Positions 8,741-17,606 of a DNA stretch of 64,000 nucleotides are shown here, piece after piece. How positions within the stretch are numbered: the first letter of the stretch is position 1; every line of letters starts with the position of its first letter. The stretch is from Cryobacterium sp. PAMC25264 (GTDB lineage: Bacteria > Actinomycetota > Actinomycetes > Actinomycetales > Microbacteriaceae), in contig NZ_CP080383.1 of assembly GCF_019443325.1 (NCBI RefSeq), positions 3,720,001 through 3,784,000 on the forward strand. Reading direction: 5' to 3'. Below the pieces are notes generated by a model, which saw nothing but the letters and a program-made list of their open reading frames with translations, made no database searches and had not been told where the DNA came from. The translations under genes and the position numbers were made by a program.

Positions 8741-8810
8741 CCAACTGCGCCCCCAGCGGACAAGTGCACCCGGCACACCGGGTGCACTTGTCCGGAACGG
8801 GAACAGTTGG
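8741..8810. repeat. Dispersed palindromic element, copy A
   Basis: A 70-bp imperfect palindrome between the aldolase/dehydrogenase gene and rhaB. Outer arms are CCAACTG and CAGTTGG. The inner perfect arms are GGACAAGTGCACCCGG and CCGGGTGCACTTGTCC around CACA. The same design recurs at 10934, 20552 and 58613. Here it lies inside an operon, where a stable RNA hairpin could cut transcription or stabilise the upstream message. The right outer arm ends 27 bases before the aldolase/dehydrogenase stop. Confidence 0.85.
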
Positions 8811-8837
8811 CGGTTGAGGCTGGCAACGCTGGGCCGT

Positions 8838-10874
8838 TCACCGCAAAAACGCGGCGGCGACGCCGGCGTCGACCGGGATGTGCAGGCCAGTGGTGTGGCT
8901 GAGGTCGCTCGTGCAGAGCACGAAGACGGCATTGGCCACGTTCTCGGGCAGCACCTCGCGCTTGAGCAGGGTGCGCTGGGCGTAGTACTTGCCCAGATCG
9001 TCTTCCGCCACCCCGTACACCGCGGCGCGCTTGGCGCCCCAGCCGCCGGCGAAGATGCCCGAGCCGCGCACGACGCCGTCGGGGTTGATACCGTTGACCT
9101 TCACGCCGTACTCGCCGAGCTCGGCCGCCAGCAACCGCACCTGGTGTGCCTGGTCGGCCTTGGTCGCCGAGTACGCGATGTTGTTGGGCCCGGCGAACAC
9201 CGAGTTCTTCGACGAGATGTAGATGATATCGCCGCCGAGCTTCTGCTCGATGAGCACCTTCGCCGCAGCCCTCGACACCAGAAACGAGCCCTTGGCCATC
9301 ACGTTGTGCTGCAGGTCCCAGTCGGCCACGGTCGTCTCCAGCAGCGACTTCGACAGCGACAGCCCGGCGTTGTTCACGACCAGGTCGAGGCCGCCGAACG
9401 CGAGCACGGCGGCATCGACGGATGCCTGCACCTGCGCCTCGTCGGTGACGTTCGCCTGCACGCCGATCGCCACGTCCTCGCCGCCGATCTCGGCGGCGGC
9501 GGCCTGCGCCTTCGCCAGGTCGAGGTCGGCGATCACGACGCAGGCGCCCTCTGCGGCCAGGCGAATGGCGATGGCCTTGCCGATGCCGGAGGCCGCGCCG
9601 GTGACGAGCGCCACGCGGGTGGCCAGCGGTTTGGCCCTCGGCATCCGCTGCAGCTTGGCCTCTTCGAGTGCCCAGTACTCGATCGCGAACTTCTCGGCCT
9701 CGTTGATGGGCTCGTAGCTGGAGAGGCCCTCGGCGCCGCGCATCACGTTGATGGCGTTGAGGTAGAACTCGCCGGCTACTCGGGCGGTCTGCTTGTTCGC
9801 GCCGTAGCTGAACATGCCCACGCCGGGAATCAGCACGATCAGCGGGTCGGCGCCGCGGATCGCGGGGGAGCCCTCGACCGCGTTCCGGTCGTAATAGGCC
9901 TGGTAGTCGGCCCGGTAGGCCTCGTGCAGCTCCTGCAGGCGCGCGATCGAGTCCTCCACGGATGCCTCGGCCGGCAGGTCGAGCAGCATCGGCTTGACCT
10001 TGGTGCGCAGGAAGTGGTCCGGGCAGCTGGTACCGAGCGCCGCCAGCCTGGGGTGTTCGGTGCGGGAGAGGAAGTCCAGGACCTCGGGAGCATCCGTGAA
10101 GTGACCCACCTTGGCGCTGTCGGTGGAGAACAGGCCGCGCAGGGTGGGGGCGAGGGCCGCCGCCTTGGCGCGGCGGTCGGCCTCGGCCAGGGCGCCGAAG
10201 CCGGTCAGCTCGGCGCCGAACGGTTCGGGCGAGGAGTGCTCGGCGATGTAGGCGGTGGCGGTGTCGATGATCCACAGCGAGTTGGCCTCGCAGGCCGCGC
10301 TGGTGTCGCCCCAGGCCGTGATGCCGTGGCCGCCGAGGATGCAGCCGATGGCATGCGGATTGGCGTCCTTGATGACCGCGATGTCCAGGCCCAGCTGGAA
10401 GCCGGGTCGGCGCCAGGGCACCCAGACCACCCGGTCGCCGAAGATGGCGCCGGTGAGGGCCTCGCCGTCGGCGGCGGTCGCGATGGCGATGCCGGCATCC
10501 GGGTGCAGGTGGTCGACGTGCGCCGCATCCACCAGCCCGTGCATCGGGGTGTCGATCGACGGCGCCGCGCCGCCCTTGCCGTGCAGGGTGTAATCGAGGG
10601 CCGCGACCATCTCGTCCTCGCGGTCGACGCCGGGATAGACGTTCGTGAGGGCACGCATCCGGTCCAGCCGCAGCACGGCCAGCCCGGGCTCGGTGAGGGT
10701 GCCGAGGTCGCCACCGGAGCCCTTGACCCAGAGCAGCTGGATCTCCTCTCCGGTGACCGGGTCGATTTCGGTGCCCTTGGCCGAGGTGTTTCCGCCGGCG
10801 TAGTTGGTGTTCTTCGGGTCGGCGCCGAGCCGGTTGGAGCGGCTGATGAGCTCCAGAGCGGTGGGGTTGGTCAT
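8838..10874 (-). CDS. rhaD: Bifunctional rhamnulose-1-phosphate aldolase / short-chain (lactaldehyde) dehydrogenase
   Basis: A 678-residue two-domain enzyme. Residues 1-400 are a class-II aldolase that cleaves rhamnulose-1-phosphate to dihydroxyacetone phosphate and lactaldehyde. It has NYAGGNTSAKG, WVKGSGGDLGTL and a metal His pair in DAAHVDHLHPDAG. From about residue 418 there is a short-chain dehydrogenase: VTGAASGIGKAIA (Rossmann), NNAGLS, YISSKNSVFAGP, and YSATKADQ with the catalytic Tyr/Lys. This domain probably oxidises or reduces the lactaldehyde product. Fusion of the two steps is the known RhaD_aldol-ADH type (also called RhaEW), found in actinobacteria and Bacillus. Start ATG 10874 with GAAAGAAG upstream. 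It lies between rhaI and rhaB in the operon, with a dispersed palindrome on each side. Confidence 0.94.
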   Translation of the reverse strand: MTNPTALELISRSNRLGADPKNTNYAGGNTSAKGTEIDPVTGEEIQLLWVKGSGGDLGTLTEPGLAVLRLDRMRALTNVYPGVDREDEMVAALDYTLHGKGGAAPSIDTPMHGLVDAAHVDHLHPDAGIAIATAADGEALTGAIFGDRVVWVPWRRPGFQLGLDIAVIKDANPHAIGCILGGHGITAWGDTSAACEANSLWIIDTATAYIAEHSSPEPFGAELTGFGALAEADRRAKAAALAPTLRGLFSTDSAKVGHFTDAPEVLDFLSRTEHPRLAALGTSCPDHFLRTKVKPMLLDLPAEASVEDSIARLQELHEAYRADYQAYYDRNAVEGSPAIRGADPLIVLIPGVGMFSYGANKQTARVAGEFYLNAINVMRGAEGLSSYEPINEAEKFAIEYWALEEAKLQRMPRAKPLATRVALVTGAASGIGKAIAIRLAAEGACVVIADLDLAKAQAAAAEIGGEDVAIGVQANVTDEAQVQASVDAAVLAFGGLDLVVNNAGLSLSKSLLETTVADWDLQHNVMAKGSFLVSRAAAKVLIEQKLGGDIIYISSKNSVFAGPNNIAYSATKADQAHQVRLLAAELGEYGVKVNGINPDGVVRGSGIFAGGWGAKRAAVYGVAEDDLGKYYAQRTLLKREVLPENVANAVFVLCTSDLSHTTGLHIPVDAGVAAAFLR

Positions 10875-10933
10875 GACGAGCTTCTTTCGAGGTCAGAGTG
10901 AGGTGGAGAGGGGGGACCGCGAGCCAACGCGGC

Positions 10934-11002
10934 CCAACTGGTGCCGATCCGGACAGGTGCACCCGGCACGCGGGGCGCACCTGTCCGCACTGGCACCAGT
11001 TG
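10934..11002. repeat. Dispersed palindromic element, copy B
   Basis: A 69-bp palindrome between rhaI and the aldolase/dehydrogenase gene. The outer arms AACTGGTGCC and GGCACCAGTT are perfect complements. The inner arms begin GGACAGGTGCACCC and end GCGCACCTGTCC, with one changed position. It ends 7 bases before the rhaI stop codon. Same family as copies A, C and D. Confidence 0.85.
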
Positions 11003-11008
11003 CGGGCG

Positions 11009-12175
11009 TCAGGCGCCCCAACCGGCCTGTTGGCCACCGGCGCGGTCGGCGGCGATCTTCGCCTGGTAGCCGGATGCCGCGTAGGCGGCCATGGGGTCGG
11101 CGGGCAGCCCGCGGGTCTCACGCCAGGCGGCGAGGTCACCGCGCACGTCGGTGTAGAAGGCGTCCATCAGGATGCCGTTGGCGCCGAGCACGTCGCTGGC
11201 GTCCTGCGCCGCGCGGAGAGCCGTGCCGTCCACGAGCAGCGCCCGGGCGGTCATCTCCTGCACGTTGAGCACCGAGCGGATCTGGCCGGGGATCTTGTCT
11301 TCGACGTTGTGGCACTGGTCGAGCATGAAGGCGACGGGGGAGTCCGGCCCGAAGCCTGCGCCGCGGATGACCTCGTAGAGGATCCGGAACAGCTGGAACG
11401 GATCGGCCGCGCCGACGATGAGGTCGTCGTCGGCGTAGAAGCGGGAATTGAAGTCGAAGGAGCCGAGCTTGCCCAGCCGCAACAGCTGGGCGACGATGAA
11501 CTCGATGTTGGTGCCGGGGGCGTGGTGGCCGGTGTCCAGACAGACCAGCGCGCGGTCGCCGAGGGCCGACACCTGGGCGTAGGACGTTCCCCAGTCGGGC
11601 ACGTCGGTGTGGTAAAAAGCCGGCTCGAAGAACTTGTACTCGAGCACGAGTCGCTGCTCGGCCCCGATCCGCTCGTAGATCGCGGCGAGGGAGTCGGCGA
11701 GCCGGTCCTGGCGGCCGCGGATGTCACCCTGGCCCGGGTAGTTGGTGCCGTCGGCGAGCCAGATCTTGAGGTCCTGCGACCCGGTGGCGTGCATGATGTC
11801 GATGCAGTCGAAGTGGTGGTCGATGGCCTTCTGGCGCACGGCGGCATCCGTGTGGGTGAGGCTGCCGAACTTGTAGGCGTCGTCCTGGAAGGTGTTGGAG
11901 TTGACCGTGCCGAGCGCCAGGCCGTGGTCGCCGGCGAAGGCGCGGAGGGCCGCGTAGTCGTCCACCTTGTCCCAGGGGATGTGCAGGGCCACGGTGGGTG
12001 CCAGCCCGGTGTGGGTGTGTACCGTGGCGGCATCCGCGATCTTCTCTTGGATGGTGCGGGGCGTGCCGGGAGTGGAGAAGACCTTGAACCGGGTGCCGGA
12101 GTTGCCGAATGCCCAGGAGGGCAGTTCGATGGCCTGGGCGGCCAGCTGGGCGGTGATGGAGTCGAACGTCGTCAT
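11009..12175 (-). CDS. rhaI: L-rhamnose isomerase (Gram-positive/Streptomyces type)
   Basis: A 388-residue metal-dependent TIM-barrel isomerase that converts L-rhamnose to L-rhamnulose. It belongs to the RhaI group (xylose-isomerase-like), not the E. coli RhaA group. Seen: ALHIPWDKVDDY, GTVNSNTFQDDAYKFGSLTH, YKFFEPAFYHTDVPDWGTSY, CLDTGHHAPGTNIEF with metal-binding Asp/His, and DFNSRFYADDDLIVG with further ligands. Start ATG 12175. The start is 51 bases from a LacI-type operator, so rhaI probably has an internal promoter in addition to read-through from rhaM. It acts after the mutarotase and before the kinase. Confidence 0.94.
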   Translation of the reverse strand: MTTFDSITAQLAAQAIELPSWAFGNSGTRFKVFSTPGTPRTIQEKIADAATVHTHTGLAPTVALHIPWDKVDDYAALRAFAGDHGLALGTVNSNTFQDDAYKFGSLTHTDAAVRQKAIDHHFDCIDIMHATGSQDLKIWLADGTNYPGQGDIRGRQDRLADSLAAIYERIGAEQRLVLEYKFFEPAFYHTDVPDWGTSYAQVSALGDRALVCLDTGHHAPGTNIEFIVAQLLRLGKLGSFDFNSRFYADDDLIVGAADPFQLFRILYEVIRGAGFGPDSPVAFMLDQCHNVEDKIPGQIRSVLNVQEMTARALLVDGTALRAAQDASDVLGANGILMDAFYTDVRGDLAAWRETRGLPADPMAAYAASGYQAKIAADRAGGQQAGWGA

Positions 12176-12226
12176 GGGGAAATCACTTCTCTGTGAGAGC
12201 CGGGAGTGGTGTCTGCGAGTCTAAAT

Positions 12227-12241
12227 GAATCGTTTCAATCA
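12227..12241 (-). promoter_or_regulatory. RhaR (LacI-type) operator upstream of rhaI
   Basis: TGAATCGTTTCAATC on the plus strand carries the AAnCGnTT core of LacI-family operators. It is almost identical to two sites in the rhaT-rhaR divergent gap (17482 and 17547). Its position in the 122-bp gap upstream of rhaI implies that the enzyme genes are repressed separately from the transporter genes. Confidence 0.8.
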
Positions 12242-12297
12242 AGTCAAGCGGATGGGGTCAAGTCGGCGGATTCAGACCGGTGCGGTCAGGCATCGAG

Positions 12298-12642
12298 TCA
12301 GGCCGAGCGGGCGCGGCGCAGCTGGTCCTCCAGGTTGAAGACTTCGTGCAGCTGCAGGAAGCCCCGGTCGGGCGCGCCCTCGAGTCCGACGAAGAAGTGG
12401 GCCATCTCCGCCTGCCAGCGGGCGTTCACTGTGGTGGCGGCCATGCCGGCCTGAGCGGCCGCGAGAGACTCAGTCTCGAAATACCCGATGAGGAGTCCGT
12501 CCTCGCGCAGGAACAGCGAGTAGTTCGTCCAGCCGGTGTCGCGCAGCGCCTCGAGCATCTCCGGCCATACCGCGGCGTGGCGTGCGGTGTACTCATTGAG
12601 TCGTTCGGGCTTCACCTGGAGCTGGAAGCAGACGCGCTGCAC
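12298..12642 (-). CDS. rhaM: L-rhamnose mutarotase
   Basis: A 114-residue protein of the rhamnose mutarotase family (dimeric alpha/beta barrel). It interconverts alpha and beta anomers so that the isomerase gets its preferred form. The typical start QRVCFQLQVKPERLNEYTARHAAVWPEM carries the catalytic His (R-H-A-x-V-W-P). GWTNYSLFLREDGLLIGYFE carries the conserved Tyr, and MAHFF ends the family core. Full length. It lies between the binding protein gene rhaS (90-bp gap) and rhaI. Confidence 0.94.
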   Translation of the reverse strand: MQRVCFQLQVKPERLNEYTARHAAVWPEMLEALRDTGWTNYSLFLREDGLLIGYFETESLAAAQAGMAATTVNARWQAEMAHFFVGLEGAPDRGFLQLHEVFNLEDQLRRARSA

Positions 12643-12732
12643 GGCGGGACCTTTCGTCAGGGATGCACGGCGGGGAAGTACGCGGGCAGGGGTGGGTCGC
12701 CACAGGCTCGGCGACCCATCCCGCCGGGCCGA

Positions 12733-13785
12733 CTAGAAGTCGAAGTCGCCGATGTTGTCCGCGTTGAAGACGAACGGGTCGCCGAGAAGCACGACGCCGT
12801 CGGCGCCGACGGTGAACTCGCCGAGGTCACCCGCTTCGAAGCTGTCGCCCTCTGCGCCGGTGATGTCGCCCTCGATCAGAGCCTTCGCCGCGTAGGCGGC
12901 CAGGAAGCCGAGGTCGGCGGGGTTCCACAGGGCGAATGCGGTGACGGTGCCGTCGTCGACGTAGTCGCGCATCTGGTTCGGAGTGCCGAGACCGGTTAGC
13001 GCGACCTTGCCCTTGTACTCGGAGGTCTGCAGGTACCGGGCGGCTGCCGCGATACCGACCGTCGTCGGCGACATGATGCCCTTGAGGTTCGGGTGGCTCT
13101 GCAGGAGTGCCGCCGTCTTGTCGAACGAGGTCTGGTCGTCGTCATCGCCGTACACGGTCTCCACCAGGGTGATGTTCGGGTGGTTGGTGGTGAGGTCGGC
13201 TTTCATCAGCTCGATCCAGGCGTTCTGGTTGGTCGCGTTGGCGGATGCCGAGAGGATGGCTACTTCCCCGGCGTCTTCGATCTGCTCGGCGATGAGGTCC
13301 ACCTGTACCTTGGCGATGCCTTCGGCGTCGGCCTGGTTGATGAACACGTCGCGGTACTCGGGGTCGGTGTCCGAGTCGAAAGTGACCACCTTGACGCCGG
13401 CGGCGCGAGCCTCGTTGAGGGCCCCACCGATGGCCTTGGGGTCGTTGGCCGAGATCACGATGGCACCGACGCCCTGCTGGGTGAGCGTGTTGATGTAGCT
13501 GACCTGGCCGTCCGGGGTGGCTTCGACGGGGCCGACTTCGGCATAGGTGCCGCCGAACTCCTCAATGGCCTTCTTGCCGCCGTTGTCCGAGGTGTCGAAG
13601 TACGGGTTGCCCAGGTTCTTGGGCAGGAACGTGATAGCGAGATTCGCGTCGTCGCCGCCGCCGGTTCCGCCCGAGGTGCTGGTCTCGGCCGCGCAACCGG
13701 TGGCGACGAGAGCGATGCTCAGGGCGACGGCGGCGATGGCTGCTGTGCGGGTCTTGCCCGTGCCGGGTGTGTGAAACAACATCAT
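12733..13785 (-). CDS. rhaS: Rhamnose ABC transporter substrate-binding lipoprotein
   Basis: A 350-residue periplasmic-binding-protein-I type lipoprotein. The signal peptide ends in a lipobox LVATGC (Cys about residue 31), followed by a Gly/Ser/Thr linker. The two-lobe sugar-binding domain starts at FLPKNLGNPYFDTSDNGGKKA and includes VISANDPKAIGGALNEARAAG, VVTFDSDTDPE and LTGLGTPNQMRDYV, all usual in RhaS. Start: the first of two ATGs at 13785, with AAAGGAAG upstream. Another ATG-less frame extends five codons further but lacks a site. It delivers rhamnose to RhaP/RhaQ. The gene is 47 bases after rhaQ. Confidence 0.93.
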   Translation of the reverse strand: MMLFHTPGTGKTRTAAIAAVALSIALVATGCAAETSTSGGTGGGDDANLAITFLPKNLGNPYFDTSDNGGKKAIEEFGGTYAEVGPVEATPDGQVSYINTLTQQGVGAIVISANDPKAIGGALNEARAAGVKVVTFDSDTDPEYRDVFINQADAEGIAKVQVDLIAEQIEDAGEVAILSASANATNQNAWIELMKADLTTNHPNITLVETVYGDDDDQTSFDKTAALLQSHPNLKGIMSPTTVGIAAAARYLQTSEYKGKVALTGLGTPNQMRDYVDDGTVTAFALWNPADLGFLAAYAAKALIEGDITGAEGDSFEAGDLGEFTVGADGVVLLGDPFVFNADNIGDFDF

Positions 13786-13832
13786 TGTTCTTCCTTTCAA
13801 TGCGGTGAGTGTGGAGCGATGTGAGTGCGGGC

Positions 13833-14894
13833 CTACGCCGAGGGGGCGGTGGTGCGGCCTTTTCTGGATCTTCCGGCTCGCTGCAGGGTGTTCTGCAGCC
13901 AGACCAGAAAGCTCGTGGACACCACCGAGAGCACGAGGAGCACCCCGGTGATGATGTTGATGACGTCCGCGGTGACGTTGGCGAGCCGGAGCGCGCTGCC
14001 CAGCACTCCGATGAGCAGCACACCGGCGATGACTCCGTGCAGGGCGCCCCGGCCGCCGAAGATGGACACGCCGCCCAGAAGCACGGCCGCGATGACCTGC
14101 AGCTCCAGCCCCGTGGCGTTGTCGCCCCTGGCGCTGCCGAAGCGCAGTGTGTAGTAGATGCCGGCCAGAGCCGAGACGCCGCCCGCGAGCACGAAGAGGA
14201 TGAACTTGGTGCGGTTCACGTGAACCCCGGAGAAGGTTGCCGCCTCCGGGCTCAGGCCGATCGAGTAGATGCCCCGGCCGAACGGCGTGAAGTGCAGCAG
14301 GAGCGCGAACACCACGAGCAGGATGAGGAAGGGGATCATGACGGTCGGCAGGGCGGTGGCCCCGATCTTCGACTTTGCCAGGTCGGTCCAGAACTGCGGG
14401 AAATCCGTGACGGCGGTCGTACCGAGCAGCCCGACGGCCAGACCGCGGTACAGCGCCAGTGATCCGATGGTGACCGCCAGGGACGGCAGGCCGACGACGG
14501 TGACCAGGAACCCGTTGATCGCCCCGCCGATGCAGCCGACCACGATGGCCAGAAGCCCGGCGACGGGGATGCTGAGGCCGCCCTGGTGCAGGATGCCCAC
14601 CAGGACGCTGCTCAGCCCGACCATGCTGGCGACCGACAGATCGATCTCGCCGGTGATGATGATGAGGGTCATCGGCAGGGCGATCAGCAGGATCGGGGCC
14701 ACATCCAGGAGTAGGTAGGTGAGGGTGAGGGGGCTGCCGAAGTTGTTCACCCGCAGCGTCGCGATCCCGATCACGATCAGCAGGAGCACGATGACGGCGC
14801 TCTCCCTGGTCAGCAGGAGCCGACGCCAGAGGGGGTGTCCATAGTCGCGGTAGGTTCGCGTAGCGGCAGCGCCGTGGACCGTCGTGTCACTCAT
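13833..14894 (-). CDS. rhaQ: Rhamnose ABC transporter permease
   Basis: A 353-residue CUT2-type permease with about 8-10 hydrophobic segments starting at residue 32. The family signature LIIITGEIDLSVASMVGLSSVL and the C-terminal VIAAVLLGGVSIFGGRGALHGVIAGVL are present. An Arg/Lys-rich tail (RAGRSRKGR) is cytoplasmic. It overlaps rhaP by 8 bases, so translation is coupled. It forms a heterodimer with RhaP in the membrane. Confidence 0.92.
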   Translation of the reverse strand: MSDTTVHGAAATRTYRDYGHPLWRRLLLTRESAVIVLLLIVIGIATLRVNNFGSPLTLTYLLLDVAPILLIALPMTLIIITGEIDLSVASMVGLSSVLVGILHQGGLSIPVAGLLAIVVGCIGGAINGFLVTVVGLPSLAVTIGSLALYRGLAVGLLGTTAVTDFPQFWTDLAKSKIGATALPTVMIPFLILLVVFALLLHFTPFGRGIYSIGLSPEAATFSGVHVNRTKFILFVLAGGVSALAGIYYTLRFGSARGDNATGLELQVIAAVLLGGVSIFGGRGALHGVIAGVLLIGVLGSALRLANVTADVINIITGVLLVLSVVSTSFLVWLQNTLQRAGRSRKGRTTAPSA

Positions 14895-15924
14895 TGACGT
14901 CTCTTTCTTCGAGAAGCTTGCGCGATTGGCGCAGGGCGAGAATCCGGTCGAGGACGATGGCGCCGATGATGAGCGCTCCCACCACGGCTCGCTGCCAGAA
15001 ATCCGGAACCCCCAGGATCGGCAAGGCCCGGTTGATGGTGAGCAGCAGGGCGGCGCCCAGGGCGGCTCCCCAGACCGTTCCGCTGCCGCCGAAGATGGCG
15101 ACGCCGCCGATCACCGCCGCGCCGACGGCATCCAGTTCGAAGCCGCTGCCGGCCTGGGAGTTGATGGTGCCGTACCGGGCTGCGTAGAGCACTCCGGCCA
15201 GGCCGGCCAGGCTGCCGCAGACGATGAAGGCGATCAGGATGCGCCTGGTCACCTTGAGTCCGTAGAGCTCGGCAGCAGCCGGCTCCGACCCGATCGCATA
15301 GAACTCGCGACCGCCCCTGGTGTTGCGCATGTACCAGGCGGCGATGACCAAGACGACGAGGGCGATGATGGTGAGGAGGGGAATCCCCAGGACGGCGCCC
15401 GTGCCGAGGGCGAGGAAGTCCTTCGGCATGTCAGAGGCGTTGATCCGGTCGCTGCCGGCCCACAAGACGTTGATGCCGCGATAGGCGTAGAGCGTGCCCA
15501 GGGTGATCACTAGGGCGGGAACCCGGGCGAATGCGACAAGGGCTCCGTTGATCAGCCCGAGGAGGGCGCCCATCGCGATGCCGGCGAGGAAGACCACCGC
15601 GATCGGGATGCCCGGAATGTCGATGAACAGCCGGCCGGTGAGGTAAGCGCTCAATCCGAGCACCGACCCGACCGACAGGTCGACACTGCGGGTGATGATC
15701 ACGATCGCCTGGCCGATCGCCACCAGGATCAGGATGGACGGGGTCAGGAGCAGGTCGCGCCAGCCATCCGAGCTGAAGATGAAGTTGGGGTTCACGGCGG
15801 TCGCGGCCACGATCACCAGGACCAGGGCGAGCAGGATGCTGGTCTCCCGGGCTCCGGCGAAGGATTTCAGGGCATGCAGGGCATGCAGGGCAGGTTGGGC
15901 CTTTGGAGGCGTCACTGTGGTCAC
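14887..15924 (-). CDS. rhaP: Rhamnose ABC transporter permease
   Basis: A 345-residue CUT2-type permease, paralogous to rhaQ. Seen: [38 protein letters not shown], and [25 protein letters not shown]. The GTG start at 15924 overlaps the rhaT stop (GTGA), so only this start fits operon structure. Longer frames run inside rhaT. The N-terminus ([11 protein letters not shown]) is encoded by a short tandem repeat, CAGGGCATG read on the plus strand, at 15868-15892, which could vary in length without breaking frame. Confidence 0.92.
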   Translation of the reverse strand: MTTVTPPKAQPALHALHALKSFAGARETSILLALVLVIVAATAVNPNFIFSSDGWRDLLLTPSILILVAIGQAIVIITRSVDLSVGSVLGLSAYLTGRLFIDIPGIPIAVVFLAGIAMGALLGLINGALVAFARVPALVITLGTLYAYRGINVLWAGSDRINASDMPKDFLALGTGAVLGIPLLTIIALVVLVIAAWYMRNTRGGREFYAIGSEPAAAELYGLKVTRRILIAFIVCGSLAGLAGVLYAARYGTINSQAGSGFELDAVGAAVIGGVAIFGGSGTVWGAALGAALLLTINRALPILGVPDFWQRAVVGALIIGAIVLDRILALRQSRKLLEERDVNE

Positions 15925-17444
15925 TTGGCGTGCTCCGTTGCGTGGGTTGCGGCGTACATGACGGTTTCGCTGCTGGCGTCGGCCCGGTCGATGTCGGCGG
16001 TGATGCGTCCCTCGCACATGACCAGAACCCGATCGGCCATGCCGAGGACCTCCGGCAGCTCTGACGAGATCATCAGGATCGCCATGCCCCGGCCGGCCAA
16101 TTCGCTCAGCAGACGGTGCACCTCGGCCTTGGTGCCGACGTCGATGCCGCGGGTGGGCTCGTCGATGATCAGCACCCGAGGGTTCGTGGCCAGCCATTTG
16201 GCCAGCACGACCTTCTGCTGATTCCCGCCGCTGAGAGTGCCGGCGACGGTGTCGAGGGCATTGGTCTTCACCTCGAGGCGGCTGGCCCAGATGCGTGCTG
16301 CCGCGTTCTCGGCGGAGGACCGCAGCAGGCCCGCAGTGGTGAGAGTGCGTTGGATCGACATCGTGGTGTTGCGGGCCACGCTGGAGTCGATCACCAGGCC
16401 CTGCTTGCGCCGGTCCTCCGGCACCAGGGCGAGACCCAGGTTCATCGCGGCGACGGGGTTCCGCCGTGGCACCCGCCGGCCCGCCATGGTCACGGAGCCG
16501 GAATCGTACGTGTCCACACCGAAGATCGCGCGGGCGACCTCGCTGCGGCCCGCGCCCACCAGCCCGGCCAGGCCCACGATCTCGCCGCTGCGCACCGAGA
16601 AGGTGATGTCGTGGAAGACGCCGGCAGAGCTGAGCCCGGCCACCTCGAGGATGGTCTCACCGACAGCGGCCTCCTGCTTGGGGAAGAGGTCGGTGATGTC
16701 GCGGCCAACCATCCGCCGAACGATCTCATTCACGCTGGTGTCTTCGATACGGTCGGTGGAGATGTATCGGCCGTCTCGCATTACGGTGATGGTGTCGCAG
16801 AGGGCGAACACCTCGTCGAAACGGTGGGAGATGAACACGATCGCCCGGCCCTCATCTCGCAGGCTTCTGGCCACGGCGAAGAGGCGGTCCACCTCCACCC
16901 CGCTGAGCGCCGCGGTCGGCTCGTCCATGATGAGCACCCGGGCGTCCAGGGAGATGGCCTTGGAGATCTCAATGATCTGCTGGTCCGCGATCGACAGGCC
17001 CTCGGCCGGGCGGTCCGGGCCCATGCGCACCGAGAGCCGGGCGAAGAGCTGCTCTACTTCGGCACGCATCCGCTTGCGGTCGATGCGGCCGAAGCGGTTC
17101 GTGGGCTGGCGGCCCATGAAGATGTTCTCGGTCACCGACAGGTCGGGGAAGAGGGTGGGTTCCTGATAGATCACCGCGATGCCCGCGGCCTTGGACTGCG
17201 CCGTGGAGGTGAAGTCCACACTCTGGCCGCGCAGCAGGAACTCGCCAGCATCGCGCTGGTAGAGCCCCGCAATGATCTTCACGAGGGTGGACTTGCCCGC
17301 GCCGTTCTCACCGACCAGCGCGTGGATCGAGTTCATCTGCACGCTGAGATCGGCCGAGGCGAGGGCGACGACCGGGCCGAAGGACTTGGCCACGCTTCGG
17401 AGTTCGAGGGCGGCGGGACCGGACAAGCCGGGGTTGATCGTCAT
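15921..17444 (-). CDS. rhaT: Rhamnose ABC transporter ATP-binding protein (tandem ABC domains)
   Basis: A 507-residue CUT2 ATPase with two ABC domains. Domain 1 has GENGAGKST (residues 45-53), [17 protein letters not shown] and [11 protein letters not shown]. Domain 2 (from about 265) has the degenerate P-loop [16 protein letters not shown], then [15 protein letters not shown] and [19 protein letters not shown]. One strong and one weak nucleotide site is normal for this family. First gene of the minus-strand rhamnose operon. Two RhaR operators lie 38 and 103 bases upstream of its ATG. Note: the symbol rhaT is also used for an unrelated E. coli permease. Confidence 0.93.
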   Translation of the reverse strand: MTINPGLSGPAALELRSVAKSFGPVVALASADLSVQMNSIHALVGENGAGKSTLVKIIAGLYQRDAGEFLLRGQSVDFTSTAQSKAAGIAVIYQEPTLFPDLSVTENIFMGRQPTNRFGRIDRKRMRAEVEQLFARLSVRMGPDRPAEGLSIADQQIIEISKAISLDARVLIMDEPTAALSGVEVDRLFAVARSLRDEGRAIVFISHRFDEVFALCDTITVMRDGRYISTDRIEDTSVNEIVRRMVGRDITDLFPKQEAAVGETILEVAGLSSAGVFHDITFSVRSGEIVGLAGLVGAGRSEVARAIFGVDTYDSGSVTMAGRRVPRRNPVAAMNLGLALVPEDRRKQGLVIDSSVARNTTMSIQRTLTTAGLLRSSAENAAARIWASRLEVKTNALDTVAGTLSGGNQQKVVLAKWLATNPRVLIIDEPTRGIDVGTKAEVHRLLSELAGRGMAILMISSELPEVLGMADRVLVMCEGRITADIDRADASSETVMYAATHATEHAK

Positions 17445-17481
17445 AGACAGGACCTATTCTTCGACGCTGAAGGAGGAAAGT

Positions 17482-17496
17482 TGAATCGTTTTAATC
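17482..17496 (-). promoter_or_regulatory. RhaR (LacI-type) operator proximal to rhaT
   Basis: TGAATCGTTTTAATC differs from the rhaI site by one base and keeps the AATCGTTT core. It is 38 bases upstream of the rhaT start, well placed to block transcription of the transporter genes. Confidence 0.8.
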
Positions 17497-17546
17497 GACT
17501 GGGGAGAAATCTATGTCGACGGCGAGATACTGTCAAGCAATCTTGG

Positions 17547-17561
17547 TGATTCGTTTCAATC
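17547..17561 (+). promoter_or_regulatory. RhaR (LacI-type) operator proximal to rhaR
   Basis: TGATTCGTTTCAATC is the third member of the motif. It lies 46 bases upstream of the rhaR GTG and 65 bases centre-to-centre from the rhaT-proximal site, about six helical turns. Autoregulation and looping between the two sites are both plausible. Confidence 0.78.
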
Positions 17562-17606
17562 TGACGCTAAACTGCAATCCATCCATCCGCGGGTGAAGGA
17601 GAGTCG

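Noticed and set aside
8541..10901. Very long plus-strand frame opposite the rhamnose aldolase/dehydrogenase
   Set aside because: Composition is Gly/Val/His/Arg with no domain; the minus strand encodes an enzyme with catalytic motifs.
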